A stretch of DNA of 64,000 nt from Hoeflea sp. IMCC20628 (GCF_001011155.1 NZ_CP011479.1:3552501-3616500), one strand, 5' to 3'; counted from the stretch's first letter, positions 10,057-19,988 are shown. Numbers and translations: made by a program. Notes: generated by a model not told the origin, from the letters alone.

Positions 10057-11151
10057 TTACTGACCGGTGACGATCTTGGTCCAGGTCCGGGTCATGACAC
10101 GCTGGGTGCGCTGATCCTTGGGCGAGGTGGAATAGAGGCGACCAATTGTTTCCTCGTCGGGATAGATGGCGGTGTCACCAATTACATCCTCGTTGAGCAG
10201 CGGCTTGGAAGCCTCATTGCCGTTGGCGTAGTAGACGTAGTTGGACGCCTTTGCCGCGACTTCCGGCTTCATGATGAAGTTGAGAAACTCGTGTGCCTCT
10301 TCGACATGGGCAGCATCGCCGGGGATAGCCATGTTGTCGAACCACATCAGCGCGCCTTCCTTGGGGATGATGTATTCGATGGTGACGCCCTGATCGGCTT
10401 CGGCGGCACGGTCACGCGCCTGCAGCACGTCGCCGGACCAACCGACAGCCAGACAGATGTCGCCATTGGCAAGCGCGTTGATGTATTCTGACGAGTGGAA
10501 TTTCTTCACGCTCGGACGAACGGTGAGCAAGAGCTCTTCGGCCTTGGCGATATCGTCGGCAGAATTCGAATCCGGATCAAGCCCGAGATAGTTGAGCGCC
10601 GCAGGAATGATCTCCTCGGAAGTGTCGAGCATGTAGACGCCGCAATCAGCCAGCTTGGCGAGGTTTGCAGGATCGAAAACAATGTTCCAGGAGTTGAGCG
10701 GCGTGTCGCCGAGCCGTTCCTTGACCTTGTCGACATTGATGCCAAGACCGGTGGTGCCCCACATGTAGTTGATAGCATGCTCATTGCCCGGATCGTATTT
10801 TTCCAGCCGCTTGGCAATGGCCGGATCCATGTTGGCAAGATTGGGAAGCTTAGACTTGTCGAGTTTCTGGAACACACCGGCAGTGATCTGGCGGGCCAGG
10901 AAGGTGCCGGTCGGCACCACGACATCATAACCGGTCGAGCCGGCGAGCAATTTGGTTTCCAGCACCTCGTTGGAATCAAACACGTCGTAGACGACCTTGA
11001 TGCCGGTTTCCTTGGTGAAATCCTCGAGAATGGACTCATCAATGTAATCGGACCAATTGTAGACGTTGACAACGCGTTCCTGTGCGGTTGCGAGCACTGT
11101 CGATGCGGCAAGCATGACGGCTGCAGAAAATAGACGGGTCTTCAAAGGCAT
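10057..11151 (-). CDS. potF: Putrescine-type ABC transporter substrate-binding protein PotF
   Basis: A 364-residue periplasmic binding protein. A signal peptide (MPLKTRLFSAAVMLAASTVL then ATA-Q) is followed by VVNVYNWSDYIDESILEDFTKETGIKVVYDVFDSNE, the hallmark start of PotD/PotF proteins, where the NWSDYI segment helps form the polyamine pocket. Further family segments are YDVVVPTGTFLARQI and INYMWGTTGLGINVDKV. The start at 11151 has a GAGGAA ribosome-binding sequence; the longer open frame to 11355 is not part of the protein. First gene of the operon; a puuA/puuB-like catabolic pair lies about 12 kb away and suggests putrescine is the substrate. Confidence 0.92.
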   Translation of the reverse strand: MPLKTRLFSAAVMLAASTVLATAQERVVNVYNWSDYIDESILEDFTKETGIKVVYDVFDSNEVLETKLLAGSTGYDVVVPTGTFLARQITAGVFQKLDKSKLPNLANMDPAIAKRLEKYDPGNEHAINYMWGTTGLGINVDKVKERLGDTPLNSWNIVFDPANLAKLADCGVYMLDTSEEIIPAALNYLGLDPDSNSADDIAKAEELLLTVRPSVKKFHSSEYINALANGDICLAVGWSGDVLQARDRAAEADQGVTIEYIIPKEGALMWFDNMAIPGDAAHVEEAHEFLNFIMKPEVAAKASNYVYYANGNEASKPLLNEDVIGDTAIYPDEETIGRLYSTSPKDQRTQRVMTRTWTKIVTGQ

Positions 11152-11398
11152 TCGTGTTCCTCTCGTTTTCTGATCTGGACACCTGCAAGGCTGCAGAGCC
11201 GCTGAGGTGGACGACCGCGCCCCCGCCTTTTGGCGGCAGGGTGCGGCGGATGAAATAACTTTAGGTGGAATCTCGTCTCGCACAAGAGGCCAACAAGTCA
11301 TTTCCTGATTATGGTGCGCGCAAAATGTTCCGCCCCACTGAGGGCGTGCTGCCACCCGACCATTCTCGCCTCACAGATGAGCCCAATTACCGCTGGGA

Positions 11399-12838
11399 TC
11401 ACTGAAAATCGAAGGCCGAAAGCCCGGTTACCATCTCGTCCAGACCCAGCGGGCGCGTGATCGGCGGCTCGGCGCGAGCCAGGCAGCCGACGCGTTCGCA
11501 CAGCCGGCAGGCCGGCCCTACCGGAATCGACACCGGTTGCGATGCCTTGCCACTGCTCATCGGCAAGGCTTCGCCATAGACCAGTTCATCGCGAAAGCCA
11601 ATGTCGCAGCCGAGCAGGATCGCAGTGCGGCGCGGCCGTTCGGAAAACGCCCCCTGCGGCCCTTCCAGCGTCCGCGATATCGTCAGGAATTCAGCGCCTC
11701 CGGGCAGTTCCACCGCCTCCACGAGCACCTGCGAAGGCTGGGAAAACGCCGCGTGGATCGACAGTTTCGGGCAGTTGCCGCCAAAACGCTGTTGCGGAAA
11801 CCCCTGCGCACCGGCGCGGCGAAAGCGATGCCCCGCCACGTCGACCTCAAGCATGAAGAACGGCACGCCCTCGAGGCTGGGCCGGCACAGAGTGGTCAAC
11901 CGGTTGGCCGCCTGCTCGAACGAAACGCCGAAACGCGATTTCAGCACATCGATATCATAGCGGGCGCGCTGGGCCGCGGCATGGAACGGTTGATAGGGCA
12001 TCATCAGTGCGTGAGCGGCGTAGCGGGCGAGTTCGAAGCGGGCGATGCGGCGGGCCTCGTCGCTCGACAGCTTGAGTTCGTTGATGCCTGCGCCGACGGC
12101 GACATTCATGCGGATCAGCGATGCCTCCATGGCGACCTCACGCAACTGATCGAACGGCGACAACCGCTCTGACAGGAACAGGCGCTGCGAATGGCGGTCA
12201 TAGCGGCGGCGCCAGTTGGGCATGGTGGCGACCGGCAGCAAGCGGACGACGACGCCGTGCTCGGTCTTCAGCCAGGCCTTGAGCGCGCCCATCAGATCAT
12301 CGCCGGGCTTGAGCAACTGGTGAAAGGCTTCCGCCTCCTCTTCAAGCGCCGGATGATGATTGGGACGGGTTTCGAGCATCTCGCGGACCTCGTCCATCGG
12401 CAGCCGCGCACCCGACAGCGCCGGGCTGTGGCCGTCGCGGGCAAGCATGGCCGAGAGATCCGACAGGCGCGCCGCCTGCTCACGATAGGCGCGATGCAGC
12501 TTGAGGATGGCGGCACTTGCATTGGGCGCAGCTTCGGCGATCTCGACCACTTCCTGGTCGCCCGGAAGTTCGCCGATCAGCAACGGGTCGGCGAAGACCT
12601 CCTTGAGGCTTGCCAGCGTGGTGCCGCCGCCCTCGCCCTGGAGTTCCTCGACATCGACCTTATAGACAGAAGAGAGTTTAAGGATCAGCTGCACCGTCAA
12701 GGGCCGCTGGTTGCGCTCGATCAGATTGAGATAGGACGGCGATATGCCCAGCGCCTCGGCCATCGCCGTCTGGGTCAGGCCCTTGGCGTTGCGGATGCGG
12801 CGGATGCGCGGCCCGGCGAATATCTTCTGTTCAGCCAT
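11399..12838 (-). CDS. XRE-type transcriptional regulator of the ScfR/RamB family
   Basis: A 479-residue regulator of short-chain acyl or acetate metabolism genes. The N-terminal HTH (GPRIRRIRNAKGLTQTAMAEALGISPSYLNLIERNQRPLTVQLILKLS, about residues 8-57) is followed by the long domain found in RamB/ScfR proteins. The region where related IrrE-like proteins carry HExxH reads RFELARYAAHALMM, so no zinc protease site is seen. The C-terminus holds a conserved cysteine group, CRLCERVGC, near residue 450. It is divergent from aceA, and RamB-type proteins are known to control acetate and glyoxylate genes, so it very likely regulates isocitrate lyase and itself. Confidence 0.85.
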   Translation of the reverse strand: MAEQKIFAGPRIRRIRNAKGLTQTAMAEALGISPSYLNLIERNQRPLTVQLILKLSSVYKVDVEELQGEGGGTTLASLKEVFADPLLIGELPGDQEVVEIAEAAPNASAAILKLHRAYREQAARLSDLSAMLARDGHSPALSGARLPMDEVREMLETRPNHHPALEEEAEAFHQLLKPGDDLMGALKAWLKTEHGVVVRLLPVATMPNWRRRYDRHSQRLFLSERLSPFDQLREVAMEASLIRMNVAVGAGINELKLSSDEARRIARFELARYAAHALMMPYQPFHAAAQRARYDIDVLKSRFGVSFEQAANRLTTLCRPSLEGVPFFMLEVDVAGHRFRRAGAQGFPQQRFGGNCPKLSIHAAFSQPSQVLVEAVELPGGAEFLTISRTLEGPQGAFSERPRRTAILLGCDIGFRDELVYGEALPMSSGKASQPVSIPVGPACRLCERVGCLARAEPPITRPLGLDEMVTGLSAFDFQ

Positions 12839-12894
12839 TTTGTCTATCTTTACAGGTTTTGACAGATTTCAGACACCAGCCGAAGACCTGCGTC

Positions 12895-12934
12895 TTTTAC
12901 AATTGTGACAAATTTACAGATGGATTTTGTAAAA
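12895..12934. promoter_or_regulatory. Inverted repeat, candidate operator for the ScfR/RamB-like regulator
   Basis: The arms TTTTACAA (12895-12902) and TTGTAAAA (12927-12934) are a perfect inverted repeat in the divergent scfR-like/aceA promoter region, with further related half-sites between and beside them (TTTACAG at 12849-12855 and again at 12913-12919). The TTTACA-type repetition next to an HTH gene and its presumed target suggests the regulator's binding region. Binding itself is inference. Confidence 0.5.
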
Positions 12935-13085
12935 CACAAGACAGCGTGACTTCAATTATCGGCTGAAAACGTGGATTTATCTGGCCTAGTGTGCGGCGCA
13001 ATGTAAATTCAGTCACATCGAGGGCGACCAAACAGCTCCCAAGCTGGCCCGCCCGAACCTGACACTTGCAGACCGGAGAGACATC

Positions 13086-14375
<1,290 letters not shown>

Positions 14376-14383
14376 ACCAACTC

Positions 14384-14409
14384 CCCTCACCCGTTCCGGC
14401 GGGTGAGGG
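14384..14409 (+). terminator. Strong hairpin after aceA
   Basis: Perfect ten-base stem CCCTCACCCG (14384-14393) and CGGGTGAGGG (14400-14409) with a six-base loop, eight bases after the aceA stop. No T-run follows, so it is more likely an RNA-stabilising or partial termination element between aceA and the small downstream gene than a full terminator. Confidence 0.6.
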
Positions 14410-14459
14410 TCCCGGACGACCCCATTCTACATCACAAACCCCGTTAGAGGAGAAATGCC

Positions 14460-14696
14460 ATGACAGCCCAGACCAGAGTCAAGGAACGCGCAGAAGAGCA
14501 GTCTTCCGCCATGGATGCCGACCAGCAGGCCGCAATCCGCAGCCTCGCCAATGATCTGCATCGCCTCAACCATTCGGTCATGAAGGCCGTGGATGCCGGT
14601 GTCTCGGTGGAGCTGGTCCGCTCCGCCCGCCACCATGGCGGCGATGGCAACTGGGGCGATTTGCTGATCCCGGTGATCGTCACGCAAGGACGCTGA
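14460..14696 (+). CDS. Small soluble protein downstream of aceA, unknown function
   Basis: A 78-residue protein with no membrane segment. The centre is predicted helical (QQAAIRSLANDLHRLNHSVMKAVDAGVSVEL) and the end reads GGDGNWGDLLIPVIV. The ATG at 14460 has a clear GAGGAGAAA ribosome-binding sequence, and a textbook terminator follows at 14759-14790, which argues that it is a real gene. I do not recognise the family. Its position, about 85 bases after aceA with only a hairpin between, suggests it is coexpressed with isocitrate lyase. Confidence 0.7.
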   Translation: MTAQTRVKERAEEQSSAMDADQQAAIRSLANDLHRLNHSVMKAVDAGVSVELVRSARHHGGDGNWGDLLIPVIVTQGR

Positions 14697-14758
14697 GCCT
14701 GGCTTCATTGCCATCCCGGGACTTTGCCTTGGTCCCGGTTTGCCTCCAGGCAAAGCAA

Positions 14759-14790
14759 CCCGTCGCGGGTCAGACCGCGACGGGATTTTT
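14759..14790 (+). terminator. Intrinsic terminator of the aceA unit
   Basis: Perfect ten-base stem CCCGTCGCGG (14759-14768) and CCGCGACGGG (14775-14784), followed by ATTTTT. It ends the aceA and small-gene transcript just before the convergent MFS gene. Confidence 0.9.
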
Positions 14791-14803
14791 GTTTGCCTGA
14801 TGC

Positions 14804-16006
14804 CTATTCAGCCGCAACCAGACGGCGGTTGCGGGCAGCACCGGTGATGCGCATTGCGGTGAACGACAACACCGCGGCGAGCGCGATCGCCGCCACCATC
14901 GGCAGCGGCGTGCCGTCGAAAAACGGGCCGGCGAGCATGGTCATGATGCCGCCCGCCAGCATCTGCAGCATGCCGCCGAGCGACGAGGCCAGACCGGCGA
15001 TATCGCCATGATCATCAAGCGCCATCACCATGGCCGTTGGGATGACCAGACCGAGGCAGAAATTGGCGCAGATCAGCATGGCGACCAGCAGCGCGAAATA
15101 ATCGACGCCGAGCCAGACCAAACCCAGCAGCGCCAGCGTGACCAGCAGGAAACCGCTGACCGCCCAGGCGACAACGCGCTCAGGCCCAAATTTATCGCCC
15201 AGGTTTGCCGCCAGCTGCGTGGCCGAGAAAAAGCCCGCGGCATTGGCGGCAAAGGCGGGGCTGAAGCCGGTCGGCGTCAAGCCGTAATGGCCGGTATAGA
15301 CGAAGGATGCGCTGGCCAGAAAGACGAAGAAGCTGGCCATGCCGAAGCCGCCGACGAACGTGAGCCCCATGAACACCGGATCGCGCAGCAGGGTCCTGAT
15401 GCCGGCCATGAGCGCCGACAGCCGCACCGGGGCCCGGTATTCGGGCTTGAGCGTCTCTGGCTGCAGCGTCAGCGTGATCAGGATCGAGACGCCGGCAGCG
15501 GCGGCCAGAATGGCAAAGATCGTCCGCCAGCCGGAGACCGCAATGATGCCGGAGCCGGCCAGCGGCGCCAGCATCGGCGAGACCGAGATGATCAGCATCA
15601 CCAGCGCCATCAGCCGGGTGGCCTGCGTGCCGGTGTGCATGTCGCGGATGATGGCGCGCGGAATGACCATTGCCGCCGCCCCGCCGAGCGCCTGGACAAC
15701 ACGGGCGGCGACCAGCCAGTTCATGTCGGGGGCCACGGCGCAGCCAATGGAACCGATGGCAAACAGCGTCAGGCCGGCAATCAGCGGCGGCTTGCGGCCG
15801 ACCACATCGGCCATCGGGCCATAGACCATCTGGGCCAGGCCAAAGGCGATGAAATAGGCGGTGATGGTCAGTTGCGCGCCTGAAATGGTGCCGCCGAGAT
15901 TGGCGGCGATGGTCGGCAGCGCCGGCAGGAACATGTCGATGGCCAGCGGACCGGTGGCGCTGACCAGACCGAGCACGATGGCGGAACGAACGAAGGGAGA
16001 CAACAT
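14804..16006 (-). CDS. Bcr/CflA-family multidrug MFS exporter
   Basis: A 400-residue inner-membrane transporter with about twelve hydrophobic segments. The N-terminus (VLGLVSATGPLAIDMFLPALPTIAANL) and the motif A loop (GPMADVVGRKPPL, about residues 63-75) are characteristic of the Bcr/CflA drug:proton antiporters, and RIIRDM-type sequence (PRAIIRDMHTGTQATR) follows. Likely substrates are drugs such as bicyclomycin or sulfonamides, known for the family only. It is a single gene converging on the aceA terminator. Confidence 0.88.
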   Translation of the reverse strand: MLSPFVRSAIVLGLVSATGPLAIDMFLPALPTIAANLGGTISGAQLTITAYFIAFGLAQMVYGPMADVVGRKPPLIAGLTLFAIGSIGCAVAPDMNWLVAARVVQALGGAAAMVIPRAIIRDMHTGTQATRLMALVMLIISVSPMLAPLAGSGIIAVSGWRTIFAILAAAAGVSILITLTLQPETLKPEYRAPVRLSALMAGIRTLLRDPVFMGLTFVGGFGMASFFVFLASASFVYTGHYGLTPTGFSPAFAANAAGFFSATQLAANLGDKFGPERVVAWAVSGFLLVTLALLGLVWLGVDYFALLVAMLICANFCLGLVIPTAMVMALDDHGDIAGLASSLGGMLQMLAGGIMTMLAGPFFDGTPLPMVAAIALAAVLSFTAMRITGAARNRRLVAAE

Positions 16007-17247
16007 GAGAATAGCCTTGTCATGAATGATACGCGGGCATCGGCACTGCGGCCGGAGCTCTCGTGGTAGGGAAAATCTCTGACAGATTTTGTCAGCAGTC
16101 GCTTACGACGTGAAGCTGCGGCGCGGATCTCCGCACGGCAGCCCTGACTGCTAGAGCAGCGTTTGATTGCCGAGACGCATTCTGCCGCGCTAGCGGGTGA
16201 TTGGAAAAGTGTTCATGTGACCTGCTCCCGAAACTGGGTTTGCGGAATCCTGTGTAGCCCGCGGGTTTGCGTCTGCCCAGAAAAACCTGATGGCCGGCAG
16301 AGCGTTTTGGAGGGATCTGTTGCGGCTTTGCCGCAGGGTCTTCGCGGGCACGGCAATATCCCCGCCCGGCCCCATGTGCCGTCGGGTTGATGAAATTTGC
16401 GAGTCCGGAGGGCCGCGCGCGGGCGTCGCCTCTGAATAATTTGTAGTGGGTGGCGCAACCCGCGCGCAGACCCGAAGCACGCCGGATGATGTCCGCATCC
16501 GACAGGCAGCATCCTGCCAGCTTGTCCCGCTTGAGGGTTTGCCCGACGCGGGACTGTCCGGGTTGCCCCGGGCCGCAGCCCTGGACGATGGGCCGTGGCG
16601 CAGGCGTTCGGCGTGGTTTCCGGCACGAAGCTTGTCCCCGGTCACGGGAAACAACTCCGCCACAGGCCCGGTCCGCTGTCTGATCCCGTCCCCGCCAGAT
16701 TGGCAGGGGCAAAACCCGAGGTCGTCCCGGTGGCCGGCTGAATTTGCTTGCCCCTAGGCACGCCAAATCCGCCGACGGAGCCACGCTGGTCACCGCCTCC
16801 CCTCGTCCATTGCCGCACGTTACGGCAACGACCAAGGGGCCTTCCTCCCGCCTGGTCCGATACGTTCGCGTTCCATCCGGCAGCGGGAGCAACATGAGTA
16901 TCGCATGGGGGTGGTGGGTGGGGAAAAGATTGGGGGAGATTTTTGTTTGTTTGGTGCAAGTTTGTGCACGGCACTCGCGGGATTGCGCGGCCTATATTCC
17001 TTCCGTCATGCCGGACCCCGATCCGGCATCCAGCGGGCGAGCGTCCGCGAGCCGGAGGGCTCTGTGCCTGGGTTTTCGATAGGGTCTCTCACCGCGTGGA
17101 CACGCGGTGGCTGGACCCCGGCTCGGTGGCCGGGGTGACGGGGTTGAGGGATTGCGCAATTATGCTAGTTGAGCAGTGTCCGTGCATTCCCCTCGAGGTG
17201 GCAGAGGAAAGCTGGTTCAACGGAAGCAGGAACTTTCCGGGGGAATC
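16007..17247. other. Gene-free stretch of about 1.2 kb
   Basis: No convincing gene was found. Several open frames cross this region on both strands, but they are rich in Arg, Pro and Gly, lack ribosome-binding sites, and match no family. The right part (17004-17140) is a palindromic repeat described separately. The region borders the restriction-gene remnants and IS3 element, so it may be decayed accessory DNA. Confidence 0.5.
17004..17140. repeat. Imperfect palindromic repeat element, REP/RPE-like
   Basis: The two ends are an imperfect inverted repeat: the left end starts CGTCATGCCGGA and reaches TCCAGC, and the right end read backwards starts CGTCACCCCGGC and also reaches TCCAGC, matching at most positions over about 30 bases. 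Each end carries its own smaller palindrome (for example ATGCCGGA and TCCGGCAT), and an inner palindrome ACCGCGTGGACACGCGGTGG lies near the right. This build is typical of dispersed palindromic repeats in alphaproteobacterial intergenic DNA. Confidence 0.6.
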
Positions 17248-17658
17248 ATGAGCCAGCAGCTTGTCCAGCATTTTCTGAATGATCTTGACCGGCTGAAGAA
17301 GCTATCCGGTTCGCTGAACGAACAAACAGTGCGTGAGGCTTTCAAGGATTTGTTGAAGGCCTGGGCGCGGCAGAACAACCTGCTGTTTGTCGCCGAACTG
17401 GACTACGCCACCGGGCAGAAAACCAAGGTCTATCCCGACGGCACCATCCTGCATGATCTACGCGTTCCGCTCGGCTACTGGGAAGCCAAGGACACCAAGG
17501 ACGACCTGGACGAGGAAATCCGCAAGAAGTTTGCGCGCGGCTATCCGCAGGACAACATCATCTTCGAAAACACCGAAGAGGCTGTGCTGATCCAGCACCG
17601 GCAGGAAGCGTTCCGCTGCAAGATGGCGGCGAATACACTGTTATGCGGCTGCCCTAAT
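17248..17658 (+). pseudogene. N-terminal fragment of a large restriction/methylation-type protein, cut by IS3
   Basis: The first 137 codons of a protein from the ATG at 17248, which has GGGGGAA just upstream. The sequence contains a PD-(D/E)XK-like nuclease pattern (YPDGTILHDLRVPLGYWEAKD, acidic residue then E-A-K) and the surrounding segments NEQTVREAFKDLLKAWARQNNL and ARGYPQDNIIFENT, which are usual at the N-terminus of type ISP or related restriction-methylation proteins. Such proteins are many hundred residues long, so nearly all of this gene is gone. At 17659 the reading frame enters the IS3 terminal repeat and stops at 17727. The assignment to the type ISP group is from family pattern and moderately sure. 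Confidence 0.65.
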
Positions 17659-17731
17659 TGTCCGTCGTCAGATAAAATGGGACATCAGAGCGGCTTGAGT
17701 ATTGGAGGCTCTGGTTCGTTTGTGTGACTGA

Positions 17732-18784
17732 TTATGCCGCTTGTTTTTGATGGTGCAAGCGACGTTGGCGGATTGTCAGCTTCTTGATCTCTTTCCTTTC
17801 TCTCAAGATGGCTTTGTCGCGCCCAAAGTAGACGTCGGCGGGTGTGACGTTCTTCAAGCTCTCGTGGTAGCGCCTGTTGTTATAGTAGTCGACGAAGGCC
17901 TCGATCTGGCGTTCAAGATCGCCTGGCAGATAGTAATTTTCCAGCAGGACCCGGTTCTTCATCGTCTGATGCCATCGCTCGATCTTTCCCTGGGTTTGCG
18001 GGTGGAACGGGGCTCCACGAACGTGATCCATCTTCTTGTCCTCCAGCCATTCAGCCAAATCGCCAGAGATGTAACATGACCCGTTATCGCTGAGCAGGCG
18101 CGGTTTGTGGCGCACGACGGCCTGGTCGCAGCCCGATGCCTGAAGCGCCAGTTCAATGGTGTCTGTCACGTCCTCGGCCCGCATGTTTGTGCAAAGCTTC
18201 CAGGCGATGATGTAGCGGCTGTAATCGTCCAGGATCGTGCTGAGGTAATACCAGCCCCACCCGATGATCTTGAAGTAGGTGAAGTCGGTCTGCCACATCT
18301 CATTGATGGCGATAGTTTTGTCTTTGAACTCATTGGCTGCCTTGATCACCACATAGGCCGGTGCGGTGATTAAATCGGCTTCCTTCAGGATACGATAAGC
18401 CGATGATTCAGAGACAAAATACCGCTTCTCATCAGTGTATTTGACTGCCAGCTCCCGGGTCGTCAGCGCCTCGTGTTCCAGCGCGAACTCAATCAGGTCA
18501 TCACGCCGGTCTTGGGGGATACGGTTCCAGACCGACTTCGGCCGTGGAGACCGATCATCCAAGGCAACAACCCCACCGTCGAGGTAAAGATCATACCATC
18601 TGTAAAAAGTGGTGCGCGGTATGCCCAGCATATCGAGGGTCTGCTTGGTTGGCAGGTGCGATCCTTCGACCGTGCGAATGATCTCAAGCTTCTCGGTCGC
18701 AGGGTATCTCATGCCTCGTCCTCCCCAGCACCTGTCATGCTTTTTTTGAGCAGGCGGTTCTCCAGGGTCAGATCGGCGACGCAT
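17732..18784 (-). CDS. IS3-family transposase OrfB (DDE integrase domain)
   Basis: The catalytic part of the transposase, read either after -1 frameshifting from OrfA or from the ATG overlapping the OrfA stop (MRYPATEKLEII, near 18712). It has an HTH-like segment (MLGIPRTTFYRWYDLYLDG) and the DDE residues: Asp in MWQTDFTYF, Asp in LLSDNGSCY and Glu in GKIERWHQTMK, followed by YNNRRYHESLKNVTPADVY, the usual IS3 C-terminal motif. All catalytic residues are present, so the element could be active. Confidence 0.92.
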   Translation of the reverse strand: MRRRSDPGEPPAQKKHDRCWGGRGMRYPATEKLEIIRTVEGSHLPTKQTLDMLGIPRTTFYRWYDLYLDGGVVALDDRSPRPKSVWNRIPQDRRDDLIEFALEHEALTTRELAVKYTDEKRYFVSESSAYRILKEADLITAPAYVVIKAANEFKDKTIAINEMWQTDFTYFKIIGWGWYYLSTILDDYSRYIIAWKLCTNMRAEDVTDTIELALQASGCDQAVVRHKPRLLSDNGSCYISGDLAEWLEDKKMDHVRGAPFHPQTQGKIERWHQTMKNRVLLENYYLPGDLERQIEAFVDYYNNRRYHESLKNVTPADVYFGRDKAILRERKEIKKLTIRQRRLHHQKQAA

Positions 18785-19131
18785 TCCTTCAACGCCAAGG
18801 CTTCAGAGCGAAGGTCCTTTACTTCCGGCGACGTCGCTTGCCGTGCTGTGTCACCCGAGAGCCGGCGCTTGCCTGCTTCCAGGAACTCCTTCGACCAGCT
18901 GTAATACAGGCTTTCGGCGATACCTTCGCGGCGGCACAGCACCGAGATGCTTTCCTCTCCACGCAAACCCGCCAAAACGATACGGATTTTTTCCTCCGCT
19001 GAATAGGTCTGGCGGGTCTTGCGGCGGATGTTCTTGACCAGCTTGTCAGCTGCGTTCTTCGATGTTTCAGGCTTCTGTCTCATCTCGATCTCCCAATCGG
19101 TAAGATGAACCAGAAATCCTCCGTTGTTCAA
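18709..19131 (-). CDS. IS3-family OrfA (HTH and leucine-zipper protein)
   Basis: A DNA-binding regulatory part of the transposase. It carries the HTH region TYSAEEKIRIVLAGLRGEESISVLCRREGIAESLYYSW and a C-terminal coiled coil (LRSEALALKECVADLTLENRLLKKS). The true start may be the internal Met of MRQKPETSKN (near 19083) rather than 19131. Before its stop the RNA has seven A residues then G (complement of 18740-18747), the expected -1 slippage site giving an OrfAB fusion. Confidence 0.88.
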   Translation of the reverse strand: MNNGGFLVHLTDWEIEMRQKPETSKNAADKLVKNIRRKTRQTYSAEEKIRIVLAGLRGEESISVLCRREGIAESLYYSWSKEFLEAGKRRLSGDTARQATSPEVKDLRSEALALKECVADLTLENRLLKKSMTGAGEDEA

Positions 19132-19168
19132 ATCCTCAAATCTGTCCCACGGGCGCTGACGTCAGACA

Positions 19169-19802
19169 ACTCTATACCCATGTTCTTACCCGAGAAGTAG
19201 ACGGCCTGGACCTCTACCGCCACCCAATCCATCGGGCTTCCGGGTGCTCCATTTGACTTGACTAGGATCATATCTATCCGGCCCACATCCTCGCCGGGGT
19301 CACTATCAAGATTTCCGGTAGATTCGAGGAATCCCACTTCTCCGGCCTGAATAGGGTTCGGGTCGCCAAGCATCCTTTCGCTCACCCTCTTGAAGGCCGT
19401 TCCGTCTTGGTGGAAACGCCACGGACATAGGGAGCGCAACCGACCGCGTTCGCCGCCAAGCGGCTCGATACCTGCAGCCCCCTCAGTATATAGCCTGATT
19501 GAGCAGACCCCGCCGGGTTTGGTACAGGTCGGGTGCACCTTATCTGTCTTGAACGGACAGGGCAGTTCTTCCTGGAATTGGCGGGCAAGTTTTCCCCGCA
19601 AATCTTCAAGACGCCTGTCTTCGCGCGGTCGCAGCGGACCAAAAGCGGCCTTCTCTTCAAGAGCCGCAAGCCGGTTAATCTCAGCCTTGGTCATCGCGGC
19701 GCCGCCAACCTCATGGCGTGCCAGCCGCACCCGATCCCAGTCTCGGATCTTGTGGAACGGGTGACCGTACCATTCAGCGATGTGAAAGCGCTCTTCTGAC
19801 AA
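19169..19802 (-). pseudogene. NotI-family restriction endonuclease, C-terminus removed at the IS3 border
   Basis: About 211 native residues from a TTG at 19802 (GGAGGG upstream). The start RFHIAEWYGHPF and the cysteine set CPF, CTKPGGVCS and LCPWRF match the NotI family, in which four cysteines bind iron. The nuclease core is visible as an aspartate in GRIDMILVK and then VAVEVQAVYFSG, an E-x-Q form of the PD-(D/E)XK site. The native sequence ends at residue MGIE at 19169, after which the frame runs through the IS3 end and stops at 19128. The C-terminal part is lost, so the enzyme is probably inactive. Confidence 0.72.
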
Positions 19803-19965
19803 ATTATTACCCCGTTCCCTCCGGACTTACAGGTCTGATTCTCACTCCGTGAGTCAATCGTTATCGCTACACCAAAGACGGCGAGAAGATCGACAACATC
19901 ACCGATTGAACGCTGAAGCAGTTCCGGGCGGCTTATGGGAGGAGCGGAACAGAGCCCTTCCCCAA

Positions 19966-19988
19966 CCCCTCCCCACAGGTGGGAGGGG
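19966..19988. repeat. Hairpin downstream of the chemoreceptor gene
   Basis: CCCCTCC and GGAGGGG form the arms of a GC-rich stem (with CCAC/GTGG at the loop side) about 60 bases after the chemoreceptor stop on its strand. There is no T-run, so termination is uncertain. The rest of 19803-20051 shows no gene. Confidence 0.4.

Larger units (their letters stand above)
17659..19168 (-). mobile_element. IS3-family insertion sequence, 1510 bp
   Basis: The ends form imperfect terminal inverted repeats of 26 bases: both begin TGTC and share CGTCAG and TGGGACA at matching positions (left 17659-17684, right 19143-19168 read inward). Inside are two overlapping minus-strand frames, orfA and orfB, linked by a run of seven A followed by G for -1 frameshifting. 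The bases next to the two ends (AAT on the left, ACT on the right) do not form a 3-4 base target duplication. The element therefore probably arrived with, or caused, a deletion of the DNA between the two flanking restriction-gene remnants. Confidence 0.85.

Noticed and set aside
16092-16895. Long minus-strand frames in the gene-free stretch
   Set aside because: No ribosome-binding site, Arg/Pro-rich shadow composition and no recognised domain; several overlapping frames on both strands are equally plausible, so none is supported.
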